Below the pieces are notes generated by a model. The model ran no database searches. It was not told the origin of the DNA and worked only from the letters and a program-made list of their open reading frames with translations. The translations under genes were made by a program, and so were the position numbers. Of a stretch of DNA of 64,000 nucleotides, positions 8,707 through 17,485 are shown piece after piece. How positions within the stretch are numbered: position 1 is the first letter of the stretch; each line of letters starts with the position of its first letter. Origin of the DNA: Phascolarctobacterium sp. (GTDB lineage Bacteria > Bacillota > Negativicutes > Acidaminococcales > Acidaminococcaceae); the NCBI RefSeq assembly GCF_030531065.1, contig NZ_JAUNOQ010000008.1, positions 62,001-126,000 on the forward strand, read 5' to 3'.

Positions 8707-8937
8707 TCACATTTCCGCTTCGCCTACGCGCTCCACTGCAAAGCTGTCCAGCTGCGCCAAAAGCGGCCCCGCTTCCTCAGCAGGCACGCGCCAGGCCAAA
8801 CCGCAGCCCGCGCTGACGCTTTGCGGCGTAGGTATCAGCCGCCCCGGCAAATTCTGCTCTGCGCAGGCAGACTCCACCGCCAGCGCCGCTTCCGTAGTAG
8901 CGAAAGTTAAAATAATATACTTCCGTTTTTTTCTCAT
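8707..8937 (-). CDS. DUF3343 small protein, putative Se/S carrier
   Basis: 76-aa protein of the DUF3343 family, commonly found in selenium-molybdenum clusters. The core reads YIILTFATTEAALAVE, then a conserved Cys in AGCGLAWRV, which could carry sulfur or selenium between the desulfurase and SelD. That role is inference from context. Its ATG overlaps the stop of the desulfurase gene (ATGA), so the two are translationally coupled. Confidence 0.8.
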   Translation of the reverse strand: MRKKRKYIILTFATTEAALAVESACAEQNLPGRLIPTPQSVSAGCGLAWRVPAEEAGPLLAQLDSFAVERVGEAEM

Positions 8938-10082
8938 GTTTCTGCCAGCTCCCGCAAAGCCTTTACCGCCTCATCCACTTCCGCTAAGGTGTTGTAGGGG
9001 CCGAAGCTGAAGCGCACGGCGCCCTGACGCTCCGTACCCAGGGCTTTATGCAGCAGCGGCGCACAGTGAGCGCCTGCGCGGGTGCAGATGCCGTACTGCT
9101 CCCACAAGGCGTCGCTGACTGCGCCTGCATCCTCGTCGCCTAAATTAAGACTAACAATGCCCACACGCGCGCTATCTTCGCGATAATCGCCGTACAATTT
9201 AATATTGGGGATATCGCGCACGCCTTCTATAAAACGTCGCGCCAATTGCAGCTCATGGCAATGCACAGCCGCAGGCTCTAAAGCGGCGTTATCCTTACGC
9301 GCCAGCAAAGCGGCGTGCAGCCCCGCGATCCCCTGCACGTTAGGCGTGCCGGCCTCCAAAGCCGTAGGCATTTGCTGCGGATGCACGGTCGCAAAACTCT
9401 GCACGCCGCTGCCGCCCACAACGAGCGGCGCAACTTTCAGCCCAGGCCGCACGTACAAGCCGCCCGTCCCCGTCGGCCCCAGGAGGCCCTTATGCCCCGT
9501 AAAGCACAAGACGTTGACGCCCAGCTTTTGCACGTCTATAGGCAAACACCCGGCGGTCTGCGCCGCATCCACAATAAGCAGCAAGCCGTTGGCCTGTGTA
9601 AAAGCGCCGACGCGCGCTAAATCGACGACGTTGCCCGTCACGTTAGAAGCGTGAGCCAAAACAACGGCTTTAGTATCTTTTCGCAAACTGCGCTCCAACT
9701 CGTCGTAATCGATACGCCCGCAGGCGTCGCATTCCAGCCGCGTCACCTGCAAGCCCCGCTGCTCCAGCGCGTACAAGGGCCGCAGCACCGAATTATGCTC
9801 GCACACTGTCGTAATCGCATGGTCGCCCGGCTGCAGCAGGCCGAAAATAACCGTGTTCAACGCTTGCGTAGCATTATACGCGAAGGCAATGCGCTCCGCA
9901 CCGGGCGCATTGAACAGCTCCGCAAGCAGCTGCCGGGCAGCATGCAGCCTGCGCGCCGCCTGCAAGGCAGGCTCATAAGCGCCCCGTCCGGGGTTGCCCA
10001 AAACGCCCATAGCCTCCATAACGGCGGCAGCTACCTGCGGCGGCTTTTGCAGGCTGGTCGCCGCATTATCAAAATACAGCAC
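8934..10082 (-). CDS. Cysteine desulfurase family protein (selenium cluster type)
   Basis: PLP-dependent class V aminotransferase/cysteine desulfurase, 382 aa. The PLP lysine is in FTGHKGLLGPTGTGGLYV, with the conserved VDAAQTAG Asp before it, and the catalytic Cys is in TRAGAHCAPLLHK near the C-terminus. The start is GTG at 10082 with GGAGG 8 nt upstream; the protein begins MLYFDNAATSLQKPP, normal for the family. By position between YedF and DUF3343 it may release selenium from selenocysteine or sulfur from cysteine for cofactor maturation. Confidence 0.9.
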   Translation of the reverse strand: MLYFDNAATSLQKPPQVAAAVMEAMGVLGNPGRGAYEPALQAARRLHAARQLLAELFNAPGAERIAFAYNATQALNTVIFGLLQPGDHAITTVCEHNSVLRPLYALEQRGLQVTRLECDACGRIDYDELERSLRKDTKAVVLAHASNVTGNVVDLARVGAFTQANGLLLIVDAAQTAGCLPIDVQKLGVNVLCFTGHKGLLGPTGTGGLYVRPGLKVAPLVVGGSGVQSFATVHPQQMPTALEAGTPNVQGIAGLHAALLARKDNAALEPAAVHCHELQLARRFIEGVRDIPNIKLYGDYREDSARVGIVSLNLGDEDAGAVSDALWEQYGICTRAGAHCAPLLHKALGTERQGAVRFSFGPYNTLAEVDEAVKALRELAET

Positions 10083-10106
10083 TTGCCATACCTCCCCGCT
10101 CTCTGC

Positions 10107-10715
10107 TTAGGGCTTGATTACGCTGCTGGCCTGCAGCATTTTTTCGCAAATCACGTACATATTAGTCACGCCGCCCACCTGCAGCTTATCGGCAATACCG
10201 TAATGGTTCAGGCAGGTGCCGCAGGTCAAAATCTCTACGCCCTGCGCCTCCAAAGAACGCAAATCCTCCAACGCAGGCGAAGCTTCGCAGGTCAAATGCG
10301 CGCCGCCATTATAGAACAAAATCGTCTGCGGCAGCACGTCCTGCTGCGTCAAAGCGAAGATAAAGCCCTTCATCAGCAGCTTGCCCAAAACAGGGTCGCC
10401 CTCGCCCATGGTTTCGCTGCTGATAACGACTACCTTGCCGCTACGCGCGTCCATGCGGCACTCCTCAACCTGCGGCGCGCTTTCTTCCACTGCCGCCGCG
10501 TCGCCGACAGTCAGCAGCACCTGGAACTTCCCTTCTTCCAACTTGGCGCTGTTCACGCCGTAACCCTTTTGCTGTGCCATCTTCGTCAAATTCTGCACGG
10601 CGATTTCGTTATCCACCCACACCTCAACCTGGCCTGCGCCCTGCAATTCTTTAATCGCGTTTTTCGTTTTTACTACCGGAATCGGGCATGCGTCGCCCAT
10701 AGCGTTTACTAACAT
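10107..10715 (-). CDS. yedF: Sulfurtransferase-like selenium metabolism protein YedF
   Basis: 202-aa protein with an N-terminal TusA/SirA-like domain (CPxP motif in GDACPIPVVKTKN, Cys near residue 10) and a C-terminal DsrE-like domain with two Cys in ILTCGTCLNHYG. This architecture is typical of YedF in selenium-utilising bacteria, where it is suspected to be a selenium carrier to SelD. It lies 24 nt upstream of the desulfurase gene in the same operon. Confidence 0.92.
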   Translation of the reverse strand: MLVNAMGDACPIPVVKTKNAIKELQGAGQVEVWVDNEIAVQNLTKMAQQKGYGVNSAKLEEGKFQVLLTVGDAAAVEESAPQVEECRMDARSGKVVVISSETMGEGDPVLGKLLMKGFIFALTQQDVLPQTILFYNGGAHLTCEASPALEDLRSLEAQGVEILTCGTCLNHYGIADKLQVGGVTNMYVICEKMLQASSVIKP

Positions 10716-10747
10716 GGTGTTGCCTCCTTGTGGAATATTCTAATAAG

Positions 10748-11074
10748 CTAAACTCTACGAGTCAAATTTTTTACTTTATCTTTTAGCTCGTCACTAAAGC
10801 CGTCCAAATCTACAACGGTAATAGCTCCGTCATTTACTAGAACCGCAATATCATAAACCATACTGCTCCTTCTTAAATCAATCAGTACTCCAGGATGCCT
10901 TTTATCTTTTTTTATTCGCGCATTTAATTCCCAAAATTTTTCAGACGCTGCTTTTTCATGAGCATTCAATAATTGAATATATTCTTGCAGGAGCCGCCCC
11001 ATATAAGCTTCTTGCCAACCACCTATGCGCTTTCTGAACAACTTCCAATCACTTTCTAAACAATCCCTATACAT
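10748..11074 (-). CDS. Uncharacterised small protein, 108 aa
   Basis: Acidic/basic mixed 108-aa protein with no signal peptide or membrane segment. The core has RIGGWQEAYMGRLLQEYIQLL, then FWELNARIKKDKRHPGV and a C-terminal SDELKDKVKNL. I recall similar short proteins of unknown function in other Firmicutes but do not recognise an activity. It has AGGAG 10 nt before ATG. It is AT-richer than the selenium genes and sits with a broken RhuM-like fragment in the middle of their operon, so it probably arrived with that insertion. Confidence 0.6.
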   Translation of the reverse strand: MYRDCLESDWKLFRKRIGGWQEAYMGRLLQEYIQLLNAHEKAASEKFWELNARIKKDKRHPGVLIDLRRSSMVYDIAVLVNDGAITVVDLDGFSDELKDKVKNLTRRV

Positions 11075-11197
11075 AAGCCATTATCTCCTCTCGATAAAAT
11101 ACTTTTTCCGATGAGCGAATATCCCGGATACGTTCCAGCAACTCCTTAAAATATCCGTCTCCGCCCAAATTTTTCAAGCGTTCGTCTTATCTGCCAT
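11067..11197 (-). pseudogene. Remnant of a RhuM-like gene
   Basis: A good ribosome site (GGAGG, 8 nt spacing) precedes ATG 11197, but the frame ends after seven codons. Just downstream in another frame the sequence encodes LKNLGGDGYFKELLERIRD followed by IRSSEKVFY, which resembles a short internal stretch of virulence RhuM-family proteins, and then stops at 11067-11069. Almost all of the roughly 330-aa family length is missing, so this is a scar of an accessory gene. The family match is from memory of the motif and is tentative. Confidence 0.45.
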
Positions 11198-11224
11198 TAA
11201 ACAGTCCTCCCGTTTATTCCAAAA

Positions 11225-12256
11225 TTACCTAACTATTATCTCATGCGTCCCCTGCTTCTCCGTCAGTTCGCCGATAACGGCGGCTGGCAAGCCCCGCCGC
11301 TGCAGTTCGACGACCAGCGTGCTCGCCGCCTCCGGGCTAACTGCCGCCAAAAGGCCGCCGCTGGTCTGCGGGTCGAACAAAACCTCCTCCAGGGCGAAGG
11401 GTACGCCCTCAAAGCGCACGTTAGCACCCACATAATTGCGGTTGCGCTGCGCCGCTGCCGTCAGCAAAAATTCGTCGGCATAAGACAGCGCTTCGTCGAA
11501 AACAGGTATGCTACCTTGCTCCAGCACGCAGCCCAAGCGCCCGTCCAGCATTTCGTGCAAATGCCCCAACAGGCCGAACCCCGTAACGTCGGTGCAGGCG
11601 TGTACTGGGTATTGCGCCAAAATTTCCGCAGCGTATTTATTCAGCGTCGTCATCGAAGCGATAGCCTGCTCCATGGCCGCAGCCGAAGCCGCTCCCACCT
11701 TATTGGCGCAGCAAATCAAGCCCACGCCTAATTTTTTCGTCAACACTAATTTATCGCCCGCGCGCCCGGTATTATTTTGGTACATCTTGCGCGGGTCGAC
11801 AACGCCCGTCACGCTCAGGCCGTATTTAACGTCGCTATCGGCAATGGAATGCCCGCCTGCCAGATTACCTCCGGCCTCGTGCACCTTTTCCGCGCCGCCG
11901 CGCATAATCTCTCCTAAAATATTCAAATCCATACTTTCGGGAAAGCAGACGATATTCAGAGCCGTTTTCACCGTACCGCCCATGGCGTAAATGTCGCTCA
12001 AGGCGTTGGTCGCCGCAATCTGCCCGAAGATATACGGATCTTCCACCATCGGCGGGAAGAAATCCAGCGTTTGTACAAAAGCGATATCGTCCGATAATTT
12101 ATAAACGGCGGCGTCGTCGTGGCTGTCGTAGCCCACCAGCAGAGCATCATCCGCAGGCCCTTTGGGCAAGCGTTCCAGCACGCGGCTCAAAATTCCCGCG
12201 CCCAGCTTGGCGGTGCAGCCGCCGCCCTTGCAAAATAATTTAGATTCCGTTTGCAT
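11225..12256 (-). CDS. selD: Selenide, water dikinase SelD (Cys form)
   Basis: 343-aa selenophosphate synthetase, which makes selenophosphate from selenide and ATP. The active-site pair is C14 and K17 in [12 protein letters not shown], so this is the cysteine form and not a selenocysteine form. Other motifs are [32 protein letters not shown] and [15 protein letters not shown] 12256 was chosen because it gives the family N-terminus; it overlaps the end of yqeC by 17 bp. With no selA or selB in the window, and with yqeB, yqeC and yedF beside it, this SelD probably serves the molybdenum hydroxylase and not, or not only, selenoprotein synthesis. Confidence 0.95.
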   Translation of the reverse strand: MQTESKLFCKGGGCTAKLGAGILSRVLERLPKGPADDALLVGYDSHDDAAVYKLSDDIAFVQTLDFFPPMVEDPYIFGQIAATNALSDIYAMGGTVKTALNIVCFPESMDLNILGEIMRGGAEKVHEAGGNLAGGHSIADSDVKYGLSVTGVVDPRKMYQNNTGRAGDKLVLTKKLGVGLICCANKVGAASAAAMEQAIASMTTLNKYAAEILAQYPVHACTDVTGFGLLGHLHEMLDGRLGCVLEQGSIPVFDEALSYADEFLLTAAAQRNRNYVGANVRFEGVPFALEEVLFDPQTSGGLLAAVSPEAASTLVVELQRRGLPAAVIGELTEKQGTHEIIVR

Positions 12257-12962
12257 CGTCACACCCCGTTTCCCTGCCTCGCAGCCAGATACGTTCCGGC
12301 GGCATCCCCGCCGCCAGCAGCAGTTCCCGCACGCGTTGCGCCTGCGCCGCGTCCGCCGCGTCGCATTTATTGAGCGCCACATAATAACCGCGTTCGCCCA
12401 CCGCCTTGCGCGTCCCCTGCTCGCTCAGCAAAAGAGCAGCCAAACGCCGCTCGTCCAGCAGCACGTTGCAGCCGGACGCGAATAGCTCGCTCCCCAGCTG
12501 CCAACGCAAACACGCTTCCTCCAGCGTGCGTCCCAAAGCGTCCAGACCCGCCACACCGATAACGATATCGCATTGCGGAAGCAAAACCGGCTCGTGCGCG
12601 GCCGGTAACTTGCACGGCATATGCCTTGCGCCGTCGGCTTCGATTAAAATTATCTCGGCGCAGGCTAAAAGCGCCGCCCAAAAATTTTCCTGCGGCGCGA
12701 CCAGCTTACCGCTGCCGGCTTCTTCCTCGCCGACAACCGCGTAACGCCCCTGCCGCCACAAAGCGCGGACCTGCTCCATATCTGCGGCGTAATTTGCCGC
12801 GGGCCGCCAAATATGCGTCGTCGTTGTCGCCGCCGTCCGCTTACCCCGCGCGGCGAAAAAATCCGCCAGCTCGTACATGATCGTCGTTTTGCCGCCGCCG
12901 CCGACTAAAGAAATAATATGTTTTTTTCCGTCGCGTAAAAAACCCCAGGGACAATCCCGCAT
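12240..12962 (-). CDS. yqeC: Selenium cofactor biosynthesis protein YqeC
   Basis: 240-aa YqeC family protein, putative selenium-dependent hydroxylase accessory protein. It has a P-loop at residues 20-27 (VGGGGKTT), so it probably binds a nucleotide, followed by TTTTHI and [17 protein letters not shown], which are typical of the family. It is the first gene of the selD-yedF-desulfurase-yqeB run on the minus strand. The exact reaction of the family is unknown. Confidence 0.9.
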   Translation of the reverse strand: MRDCPWGFLRDGKKHIISLVGGGGKTTIMYELADFFAARGKRTAATTTTHIWRPAANYAADMEQVRALWRQGRYAVVGEEEAGSGKLVAPQENFWAALLACAEIILIEADGARHMPCKLPAAHEPVLLPQCDIVIGVAGLDALGRTLEEACLRWQLGSELFASGCNVLLDERRLAALLLSEQGTRKAVGERGYYVALNKCDAADAAQAQRVRELLLAAGMPPERIWLRGRETGCDDANGI

Positions 12963-12999
12963 ACAGCGCCGCCTTTCCCGTATCTTTATCCATACATCC

Positions 13000-13042
13000 T
13001 AGTCGCTATCCTGGTCGCTCATCTTGGTCGGCGAAGCGACTA
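13000..13042. repeat. 8-bp inverted repeat between yqeC and the Fic gene
   Basis: TAGTCGCT (13000-13007) and AGCGACTA (13035-13042) flank 27 bp. It lies downstream of the Fic gene and upstream of yqeC on the minus strand. It lacks a T-run, so its role is unclear; I see no convincing promoter for yqeC in this gap. Confidence 0.35.
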
Positions 13043-13120
13043 AGTTAATTTTCTTCCTTTTACTTCGTCAAGAATATCTAAAACTCTCTTGCCATCGAAA
13101 ATAATGTCACTAGCTCCCAT
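13040..13120 (-). CDS. Possible 26-aa peptide after the Fic gene
   Basis: Short frame MGASDIIFDGKRVLDILDE... ending GRKLT, starting 6 nt after the Fic stop. The sequence looks like folded-protein material (alternating hydrophobic and charged) and could be a gene remnant or a tiny Fic partner. No Shine-Dalgarno is evident. Confidence 0.25.
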   Translation of the reverse strand: MGASDIIFDGKRVLDILDEVKGRKLT

Positions 13121-13126
13121 CGCAAA

Positions 13127-13732
13127 TTACAAATCTTCCGTTCTAAACGTATTATAGCCTTCAAAATGGTAACTGATATCGACGCCTTTCATATAGACCT
13201 GCCGGTTAAAAATATCCTCTGTCAAAGCAAGACGCAAAATATGCTTGATTTCGATATCACGAATCGGACTGCGCTCCATAGCCAGAAGATAATCTTCTTT
13301 ATCCACCAAACGCCAATCGATACATTGCCCCAATTCTTTTTTCAGCATGTCGTCCAGCCAGATGCGCATACTGCGCCCATTGCCTTCGCGAAAAGGATGG
13401 ACGATATTCATCTCCACATATTTTTCCACGACGGCATCGAAAGTGCTTTGCGGCATTTGATCCACATTTTTCAGAGCCTCCTGCAAATACAGTAAAGGCG
13501 CAAAGCGAAAATTTCCCTTAGCCAGATTCACCTTGCGTATTTGCCCGGCAAAAGCGTACACGTCCTGAAAAAGATGCCCGTGAATGAACGCTAAAGTTTT
13601 AAAACTTCCCGCCGTGAAAGGCTGCAAAAGATTTTTTTCAAACAGTTCTAGCGCCCGCATTTTGCTAAGGCGTTCCTCCGCCCTAGCTAGCTCCGACGCA
13701 TCCGTTAAGCCTAATTTATTTTCTATCGTCAT
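13127..13732 (-). CDS. Fic family protein with C-terminal inhibitory motif
   Basis: 201-aa Fic domain protein, predicted to transfer AMP (or a related group) to target proteins. The complete Fic active motif HPFREGNGRSMR spans residues 112-123, including catalytic H112 and the anion-binding GNGR. Near the C-terminus, S187-x3-E191-G192 (SYHFEG) matches the class III inhibitory helix motif (S/T)xxxE(G/N), in which the Glu competes with ATP. So the protein is expected to hold itself off until relieved. No separate antitoxin gene is seen next to it, consistent with self-inhibition. The family also includes Doc-like kinases, but the motif fits AMP transfer better. Confidence 0.9.
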   Translation of the reverse strand: MTIENKLGLTDASELARAEERLSKMRALELFEKNLLQPFTAGSFKTLAFIHGHLFQDVYAFAGQIRKVNLAKGNFRFAPLLYLQEALKNVDQMPQSTFDAVVEKYVEMNIVHPFREGNGRSMRIWLDDMLKKELGQCIDWRLVDKEDYLLAMERSPIRDIEIKHILRLALTEDIFNRQVYMKGVDISYHFEGYNTFRTEDL

Positions 13733-13827
13733 AATAAAATTTCACTCGTTTCTCAATAATCGTCGGCGACGCCGACTTATAGTTACTCTTATTGTACAAT
13801 GTCCGCCGTCTTTATTCAACAGCGGGC

Positions 13828-13862
13828 AAAAAGTAACCCGGCTTCAAAAGTAAGCCGGGTTG
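13828..13862 (-). terminator. Terminator of the OmpH-like gene
   Basis: On the minus strand a CAACCCGGCTT / AAGCCGGGTT stem is followed by a T-rich stretch (ACTTTTT), about 20 bp after the stop. Confidence 0.8.
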
Positions 13863-13880
13863 AAAAATTATGCGTAAAGC

Positions 13881-14306
13881 TTATTGGTTTTTAGATACGT
13901 AGGCGATAACCTCATCGGTCAAATCCACGCCGCCCAAAACCATAACGTCTGCTTGCACTACGTTAGTAATGCCATGGGTCTTAGCGACGGCGCTGATGGC
14001 TTTGCGAATCTCATTACGGATAGGATTAATCAAAGCTTCTTCCCTTTTGCCAACCTGTTGGGAAAGCTTTTCGCCCAAGTCGCGTTTGCCTTTATCGTCC
14101 AGGCTCGGAGCCTTTTCGTTAAATTCGTTCTGCGCTTTCTGGCGTTCCAAATCGAGCGCGCTCATAGCGGACTGAAAGCTGGGATGGCTGCGGAACACGC
14201 GGTCCACATTGACGCAGCCCAAATCGTTTTCAGCGGCGAACGCAGAAGCCATGCAGCCCAAAGCCAGCACTAGGGTCATGATTAAAGTCAATACATATTT
14301 TTTCAT
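13881..14306 (-). CDS. OmpH/Skp-like periplasmic protein
   Basis: 141-aa protein with a signal peptide (MKKYVLTLIMTLVLALGC..., likely cleavage after ASAFA near residue 24) and a helical, charged OmpH/Skp-type body. In diderm bacteria such proteins hold unfolded outer-membrane proteins in the periplasm. ATG 14306 has AGAGG 9 nt upstream; an earlier in-frame start at 14342 would spoil the signal peptide. It is monocistronic, with its own promoter and terminator. A Cys at residue 18 is not in a good lipobox, so lipidation is unlikely. Confidence 0.85.
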   Translation of the reverse strand: MKKYVLTLIMTLVLALGCMASAFAAENDLGCVNVDRVFRSHPSFQSAMSALDLERQKAQNEFNEKAPSLDDKGKRDLGEKLSQQVGKREEALINPIRNEIRKAISAVAKTHGITNVVQADVMVLGGVDLTDEVIAYVSKNQ

Positions 14307-14361
14307 TAAGAAAATACCTCTCTTCGTCAAATAATAGTACAAAATATACCGTACTTTATCT

Positions 14362-14390
14362 ATCTTATCCTATTTTGCGAAAAAAAGCAA
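14362..14390 (-). promoter_or_regulatory. Promoter of the OmpH-like gene
   Basis: TTGCTT (14385-14390), 17-bp spacer, TAAGAT (14362-14367) on the minus strand, about 55 bp before ATG. Confidence 0.55.
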
Positions 14391-14401
14391 ATTATACTTT
14401 A

Positions 14402-15346
14402 TCATAATTCGATACTTTTCACACGCTCAATAGCCGCCTTAGCTTCGGCAATGAGGCGTTCCATAACCTCCTGGCAGGGAAGCACGTCGTTCAGCACGTT
14501 CAGGCTCTGCCCGCACATCACCGTGCCGTTGACAGTGTCGCCCTCCAAAATACCCTTGCGGTTAGTGCCGGTGCCCATAGCCATCAGCTCCTCCTTGGGC
14601 GCTCCGGCAATTTCCTTAGCCGTATAAGCGTCGGTAAAAGCGTTAGCCAGGCAGCGCACGCCTAAATTGCGGCTGTAGCCGGTAGCCACGCTGTCCGTAT
14701 CCGTAGCCTTAACGATGGCCTCTTTAGCCGCCGGGTGTGCCGGGCATTCGGTAGTCAGCAGGAAGCGGCTGCCCATCTGCACGCCGTCGGCGCCCATCAG
14801 CAGCGCCGCAGCCAGTGCGCGGCCGTCGCTAATGCCGCCGGCCACCAAAACAGGTACGCTGGTAACATTGGGCAGAACATTTTCCATCAGCGCCATAGTG
14901 GTCTGCTTGCCGATATGGCCGCCGGCCTCCATGCCCTCGATAACCATAGCGTCGGCTCCGGCAGCTTCAATGCGCTTAGCCAGCTTAACATTGGGAACAA
15001 CGGGAATAACCTTAATGTCTGCTTCATGGAATTTAGCGATATGAGGCACCGGATTGCCTGCGCCCAAGGTAACGAAAGCCACCTTTTCCTCGCACAGCAT
15101 ATCGATAATCTCGCCAATATTAGGCGCCATCAGCATGACGTTAACGCCAAAGGGCTTGTCGGTCAGAGTCTTAGCCTTGCGAACCTCCTCGCGGGTCCAT
15201 TCGGTAGTACGACCGCCGCTGCCGATAATGCCAGCGCCGCCTGCGTTAGAAACTGCCGCCGCCAGAACGGCGTCGCTGGTCCATGCCATACCGCCCTGGA
15301 TAACGGGATATTTAATACCTAATAATTGCGTGATTCTTGTTTTCAT
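14402..15346 (-). CDS. fabK: FabK-like enoyl-ACP reductase II / nitronate monooxygenase family
   Basis: 314-aa FMN-dependent TIM-barrel enzyme. The N-terminal VIQGGMAWTSDAVLAAAVSNAGG, the GVNVML segment, EGMEAGGHIGK with the family His, and AGGISDG...GADGVQMGSRF match FabK, which reduces enoyl-ACP in fatty acid synthesis. Close relatives are nitronate monooxygenases; the EGMEAGGHIGK motif and length fit FabK better. ATG 15346 is preceded by GAGGTG; the upstream ATG at 15385 has no such site. There is no other fatty acid gene beside it. Confidence 0.8.
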   Translation of the reverse strand: MKTRITQLLGIKYPVIQGGMAWTSDAVLAAAVSNAGGAGIIGSGGRTTEWTREEVRKAKTLTDKPFGVNVMLMAPNIGEIIDMLCEEKVAFVTLGAGNPVPHIAKFHEADIKVIPVVPNVKLAKRIEAAGADAMVIEGMEAGGHIGKQTTMALMENVLPNVTSVPVLVAGGISDGRALAAALLMGADGVQMGSRFLLTTECPAHPAAKEAIVKATDTDSVATGYSRNLGVRCLANAFTDAYTAKEIAGAPKEELMAMGTGTNRKGILEGDTVNGTVMCGQSLNVLNDVLPCQEVMERLIAEAKAAIERVKSIEL

Positions 15347-15653
15347 AATACAAAGCACCTCTTTCTCACAGCCTACCAAAAGCACAGCGCTGCATGAAAT
15401 TATTTATCGCTCTTATTATATCCTAACTTTCCCCGCCTGATAGTGAAATATTTGGAAAATCTGCGCAGAATGTAATTATTGTAACTAAACTGCGGCGCTG
15501 TTTGTCAGAAGCTGCGCTAAGCGGGCATTTTCCACGCATAATATTTGACTTTTGTCCGCAAAAAATGTAAAATTTTTTAAGTACCCCCTTAGGGGCGCAC
15601 GCTGCCCAATCAGGCAGTATGGATTTTGTTAAAGGGAAAGAGGTCTAAAAATT
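15347..15653. other. Divergent intergenic region fabK / ilvD
   Basis: About 300 bp between divergent genes. It holds a TATAAT box on the minus strand for fabK (near 15416-15421, with no clear -35), the ilvD promoter, and in the ilvD leader two small hairpins (CCCC/GGGG around 15583-15595 and CTGCC/GGCAG around 15602-15617). No coding sequence is evident. Confidence 0.5.
15545..15573 (+). promoter_or_regulatory. Promoter of ilvD
   Basis: TTGACT (15545-15550), 17-bp spacer, TAAAAT (15568-15573). This gives a leader of about 75 nt with two short hairpins before the GGGAAAGAGG ribosome site. Confidence 0.75.
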
Positions 15654-17330
15654 ATGCGCAGTACAGAAGTAAAAAAGGGTTCTACCCGCGCAGCCCATCG
15701 CTCCTTATTTTACGCTATGGGTTATACTGAAGAAGAATTACAAAAACCTTTAATCGGCATTTGCTGTGCCGCTAATGAAATCATCCCCGGCCATATGCAC
15801 CTGGATACCATTGCCCAGGCAGCAAAATACGGCGTACTGGAAGCAGGCGGCACTCCTATCGAGTTCCCCGCCATCGGTATCTGCGACGGTATCGCCATGG
15901 GCCACGACGGCATGAAGTATCCTCTGGCCAGCCGCGAGCTGGTTGCCGACAGCATCGAAGCAGTTGCCAACGGCCACGCCTTCGACGGCCTGGTGCTCAT
16001 CCCCAACTGCGATAAAATCGTTCCCGGTATGCTGATGGCGGCAGCCCGCCTGAACATTCCGACCGTAGTAGTAAGCGGCGGCCCCATGCTGCCCGGTCGC
16101 CTGCATGGCAAGGATATCAGCGTATCCACCGTTTTTGAAGCCGCAGGCCGTTTTGAATCCGGTCAAATCGACGCTTGCGAGCTCAGCGAAATCGAACATT
16201 GCGCCTGCCCCGGCTGCGGCAGCTGCTCCGGCCTGTTTACCGCCAATACCATGAACTGCCTGACGGAGGTTCTGGGCATGGGCCTGCCCGGCAACGGCAC
16301 CATCCCCGCCGCCTATAACGGCAAGCGTATCGCCCTGGCTAAGCACGCAGGCATGGCCGTAATGAAGCTGGTCGCTGAAAACAAATGCCCGCGCGACATT
16401 ATGACTATGGAAGCCTTCAAAAACGCTATTACCGTGGATATGGCTATCGGCGGGTCCTCCAACACCGCGCTGCACCTGCCCGCTATCGCTCACGAAGCAG
16501 GTATTCAGCTGCCCTTGGAGCTGTTCGACGAAATTTCCAAGCACACTCCCTATCTGACCAAGCTGAGCCCCGGCGGCAGCCACCACATCATCGACCTGAA
16601 CGAAGCAGGCGGCATCCCGGCAGTAATGCACGAGCTGGACCGTCTCAACATTATCAATAAGGATTGCCAAACCGTCAGCGGCAAAACCATCGGCGAAATC
16701 ATTGAGCATGCTGAAATCCAACGTCCCGACGTTATTCACAGCATCGAAAACCCCTACAACAAGACCGGCGGCATCGCCGTTTTGAAAGGCAATATCGCTC
16801 CCGAATGCTCCGTTGTCAAGGAATCCGCCGTCGACCCCTCCATGAAGGTTTTCAGCGGCCCGGCCAAGGTTTACAATTCCGAGGACGAAGCCATTGCCGC
16901 TATCTGCGGTAAAGAAGTTCAATCCGGCGACGTTGTAGTTATCCGCTACGAAGGCCCCAAAGGCGGCCCCGGTATGCGCGAAATGCTCAACCCCACCTCC
17001 GTGCTGGCAGGCATGGGCCACGATAAGGACGTTGCCCTGCTCACCGACGGCCGCTTCTCCGGCGCAACCCGCGGCGCCTGCATCGGCCACATTTCTCCGG
17101 AAGCCCGCGAAGGCGGCAATATCGCTTTAATTGAAAACGGCGATATTATCGAAATCAATATTCCGAACCGCACCCTGAACGTCAAAGTCTCCGACGAAGA
17201 GCTGGCGGCACGCCGCGCTAAATGGGTTTGCCCCGAACCGAAGGTTAAGAGCGGTTATCTGGCGCGCTACGCAGCGCTAGTTACCTCCGCCGCTACCGGC
17301 GCCGTGCTGAAGGTTCCCGGCCAGGACTAA
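15654..17330 (+). CDS. ilvD: Dihydroxy-acid dehydratase
   Basis: 558-aa iron-sulfur enzyme for the third common step of isoleucine/valine synthesis, converting dihydroxy acids to 2-keto acids. Conserved motifs: [43 protein letters not shown] (cluster and Mg ligands), [12 protein letters not shown], and the C-terminal [19 protein letters not shown]. Full family length. It is a single gene, with its own promoter and a strong terminator; no other branched-chain amino acid genes are nearby. Confidence 0.97.
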   Translation: MRSTEVKKGSTRAAHRSLFYAMGYTEEELQKPLIGICCAANEIIPGHMHLDTIAQAAKYGVLEAGGTPIEFPAIGICDGIAMGHDGMKYPLASRELVADSIEAVANGHAFDGLVLIPNCDKIVPGMLMAAARLNIPTVVVSGGPMLPGRLHGKDISVSTVFEAAGRFESGQIDACELSEIEHCACPGCGSCSGLFTANTMNCLTEVLGMGLPGNGTIPAAYNGKRIALAKHAGMAVMKLVAENKCPRDIMTMEAFKNAITVDMAIGGSSNTALHLPAIAHEAGIQLPLELFDEISKHTPYLTKLSPGGSHHIIDLNEAGGIPAVMHELDRLNIINKDCQTVSGKTIGEIIEHAEIQRPDVIHSIENPYNKTGGIAVLKGNIAPECSVVKESAVDPSMKVFSGPAKVYNSEDEAIAAICGKEVQSGDVVVIRYEGPKGGPGMREMLNPTSVLAGMGHDKDVALLTDGRFSGATRGACIGHISPEAREGGNIALIENGDIIEINIPNRTLNVKVSDEELAARRAKWVCPEPKVKSGYLARYAALVTSAATGAVLKVPGQD

Positions 17331-17363
17331 AAGCCTGCGCTGAAAAAGTAAATACAACATAAT

Positions 17364-17404
17364 AAGCAGCCGTGCTTCCGCAAGGGAGTGCGGCTGTTTT
17401 GCTT
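17364..17404 (+). terminator. Terminator of ilvD
   Basis: GCAGCCG ... CGGCTG stem with loop and TTTTGCTT tail, 33 bp after the ilvD stop. Confidence 0.85.
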
Positions 17405-17430
17405 ATAAAAATATCGTCGTTCTAAACATA

Positions 17431-17457
17431 TAAGCGGCAGCCAATGACTGCCGCTTA
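17431..17457 (-). terminator. Hairpin after autotransporter 1
   Basis: TAAGCGGCAG stem paired with CTGCCGCTTA, 7-nt loop, about 30 bp beyond the stop. The tail on the minus strand (TATGTTT) is only moderately T-rich. Confidence 0.6.
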
Positions 17458-17485
17458 CGCTTTACAAAACTTAATTATTTATTTT

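Noticed and set aside
11225-12382. Longer SelD with 42 extra N-terminal residues
   Set aside because: The extension is Arg/Cys-rich, overlaps yqeC deeply and is absent from the family; ATG 12256 gives the normal N-terminus.
15750-17090. 446-codon minus-strand frame opposite ilvD
   Set aside because: Antisense shadow; ilvD on the other strand is complete and well supported.
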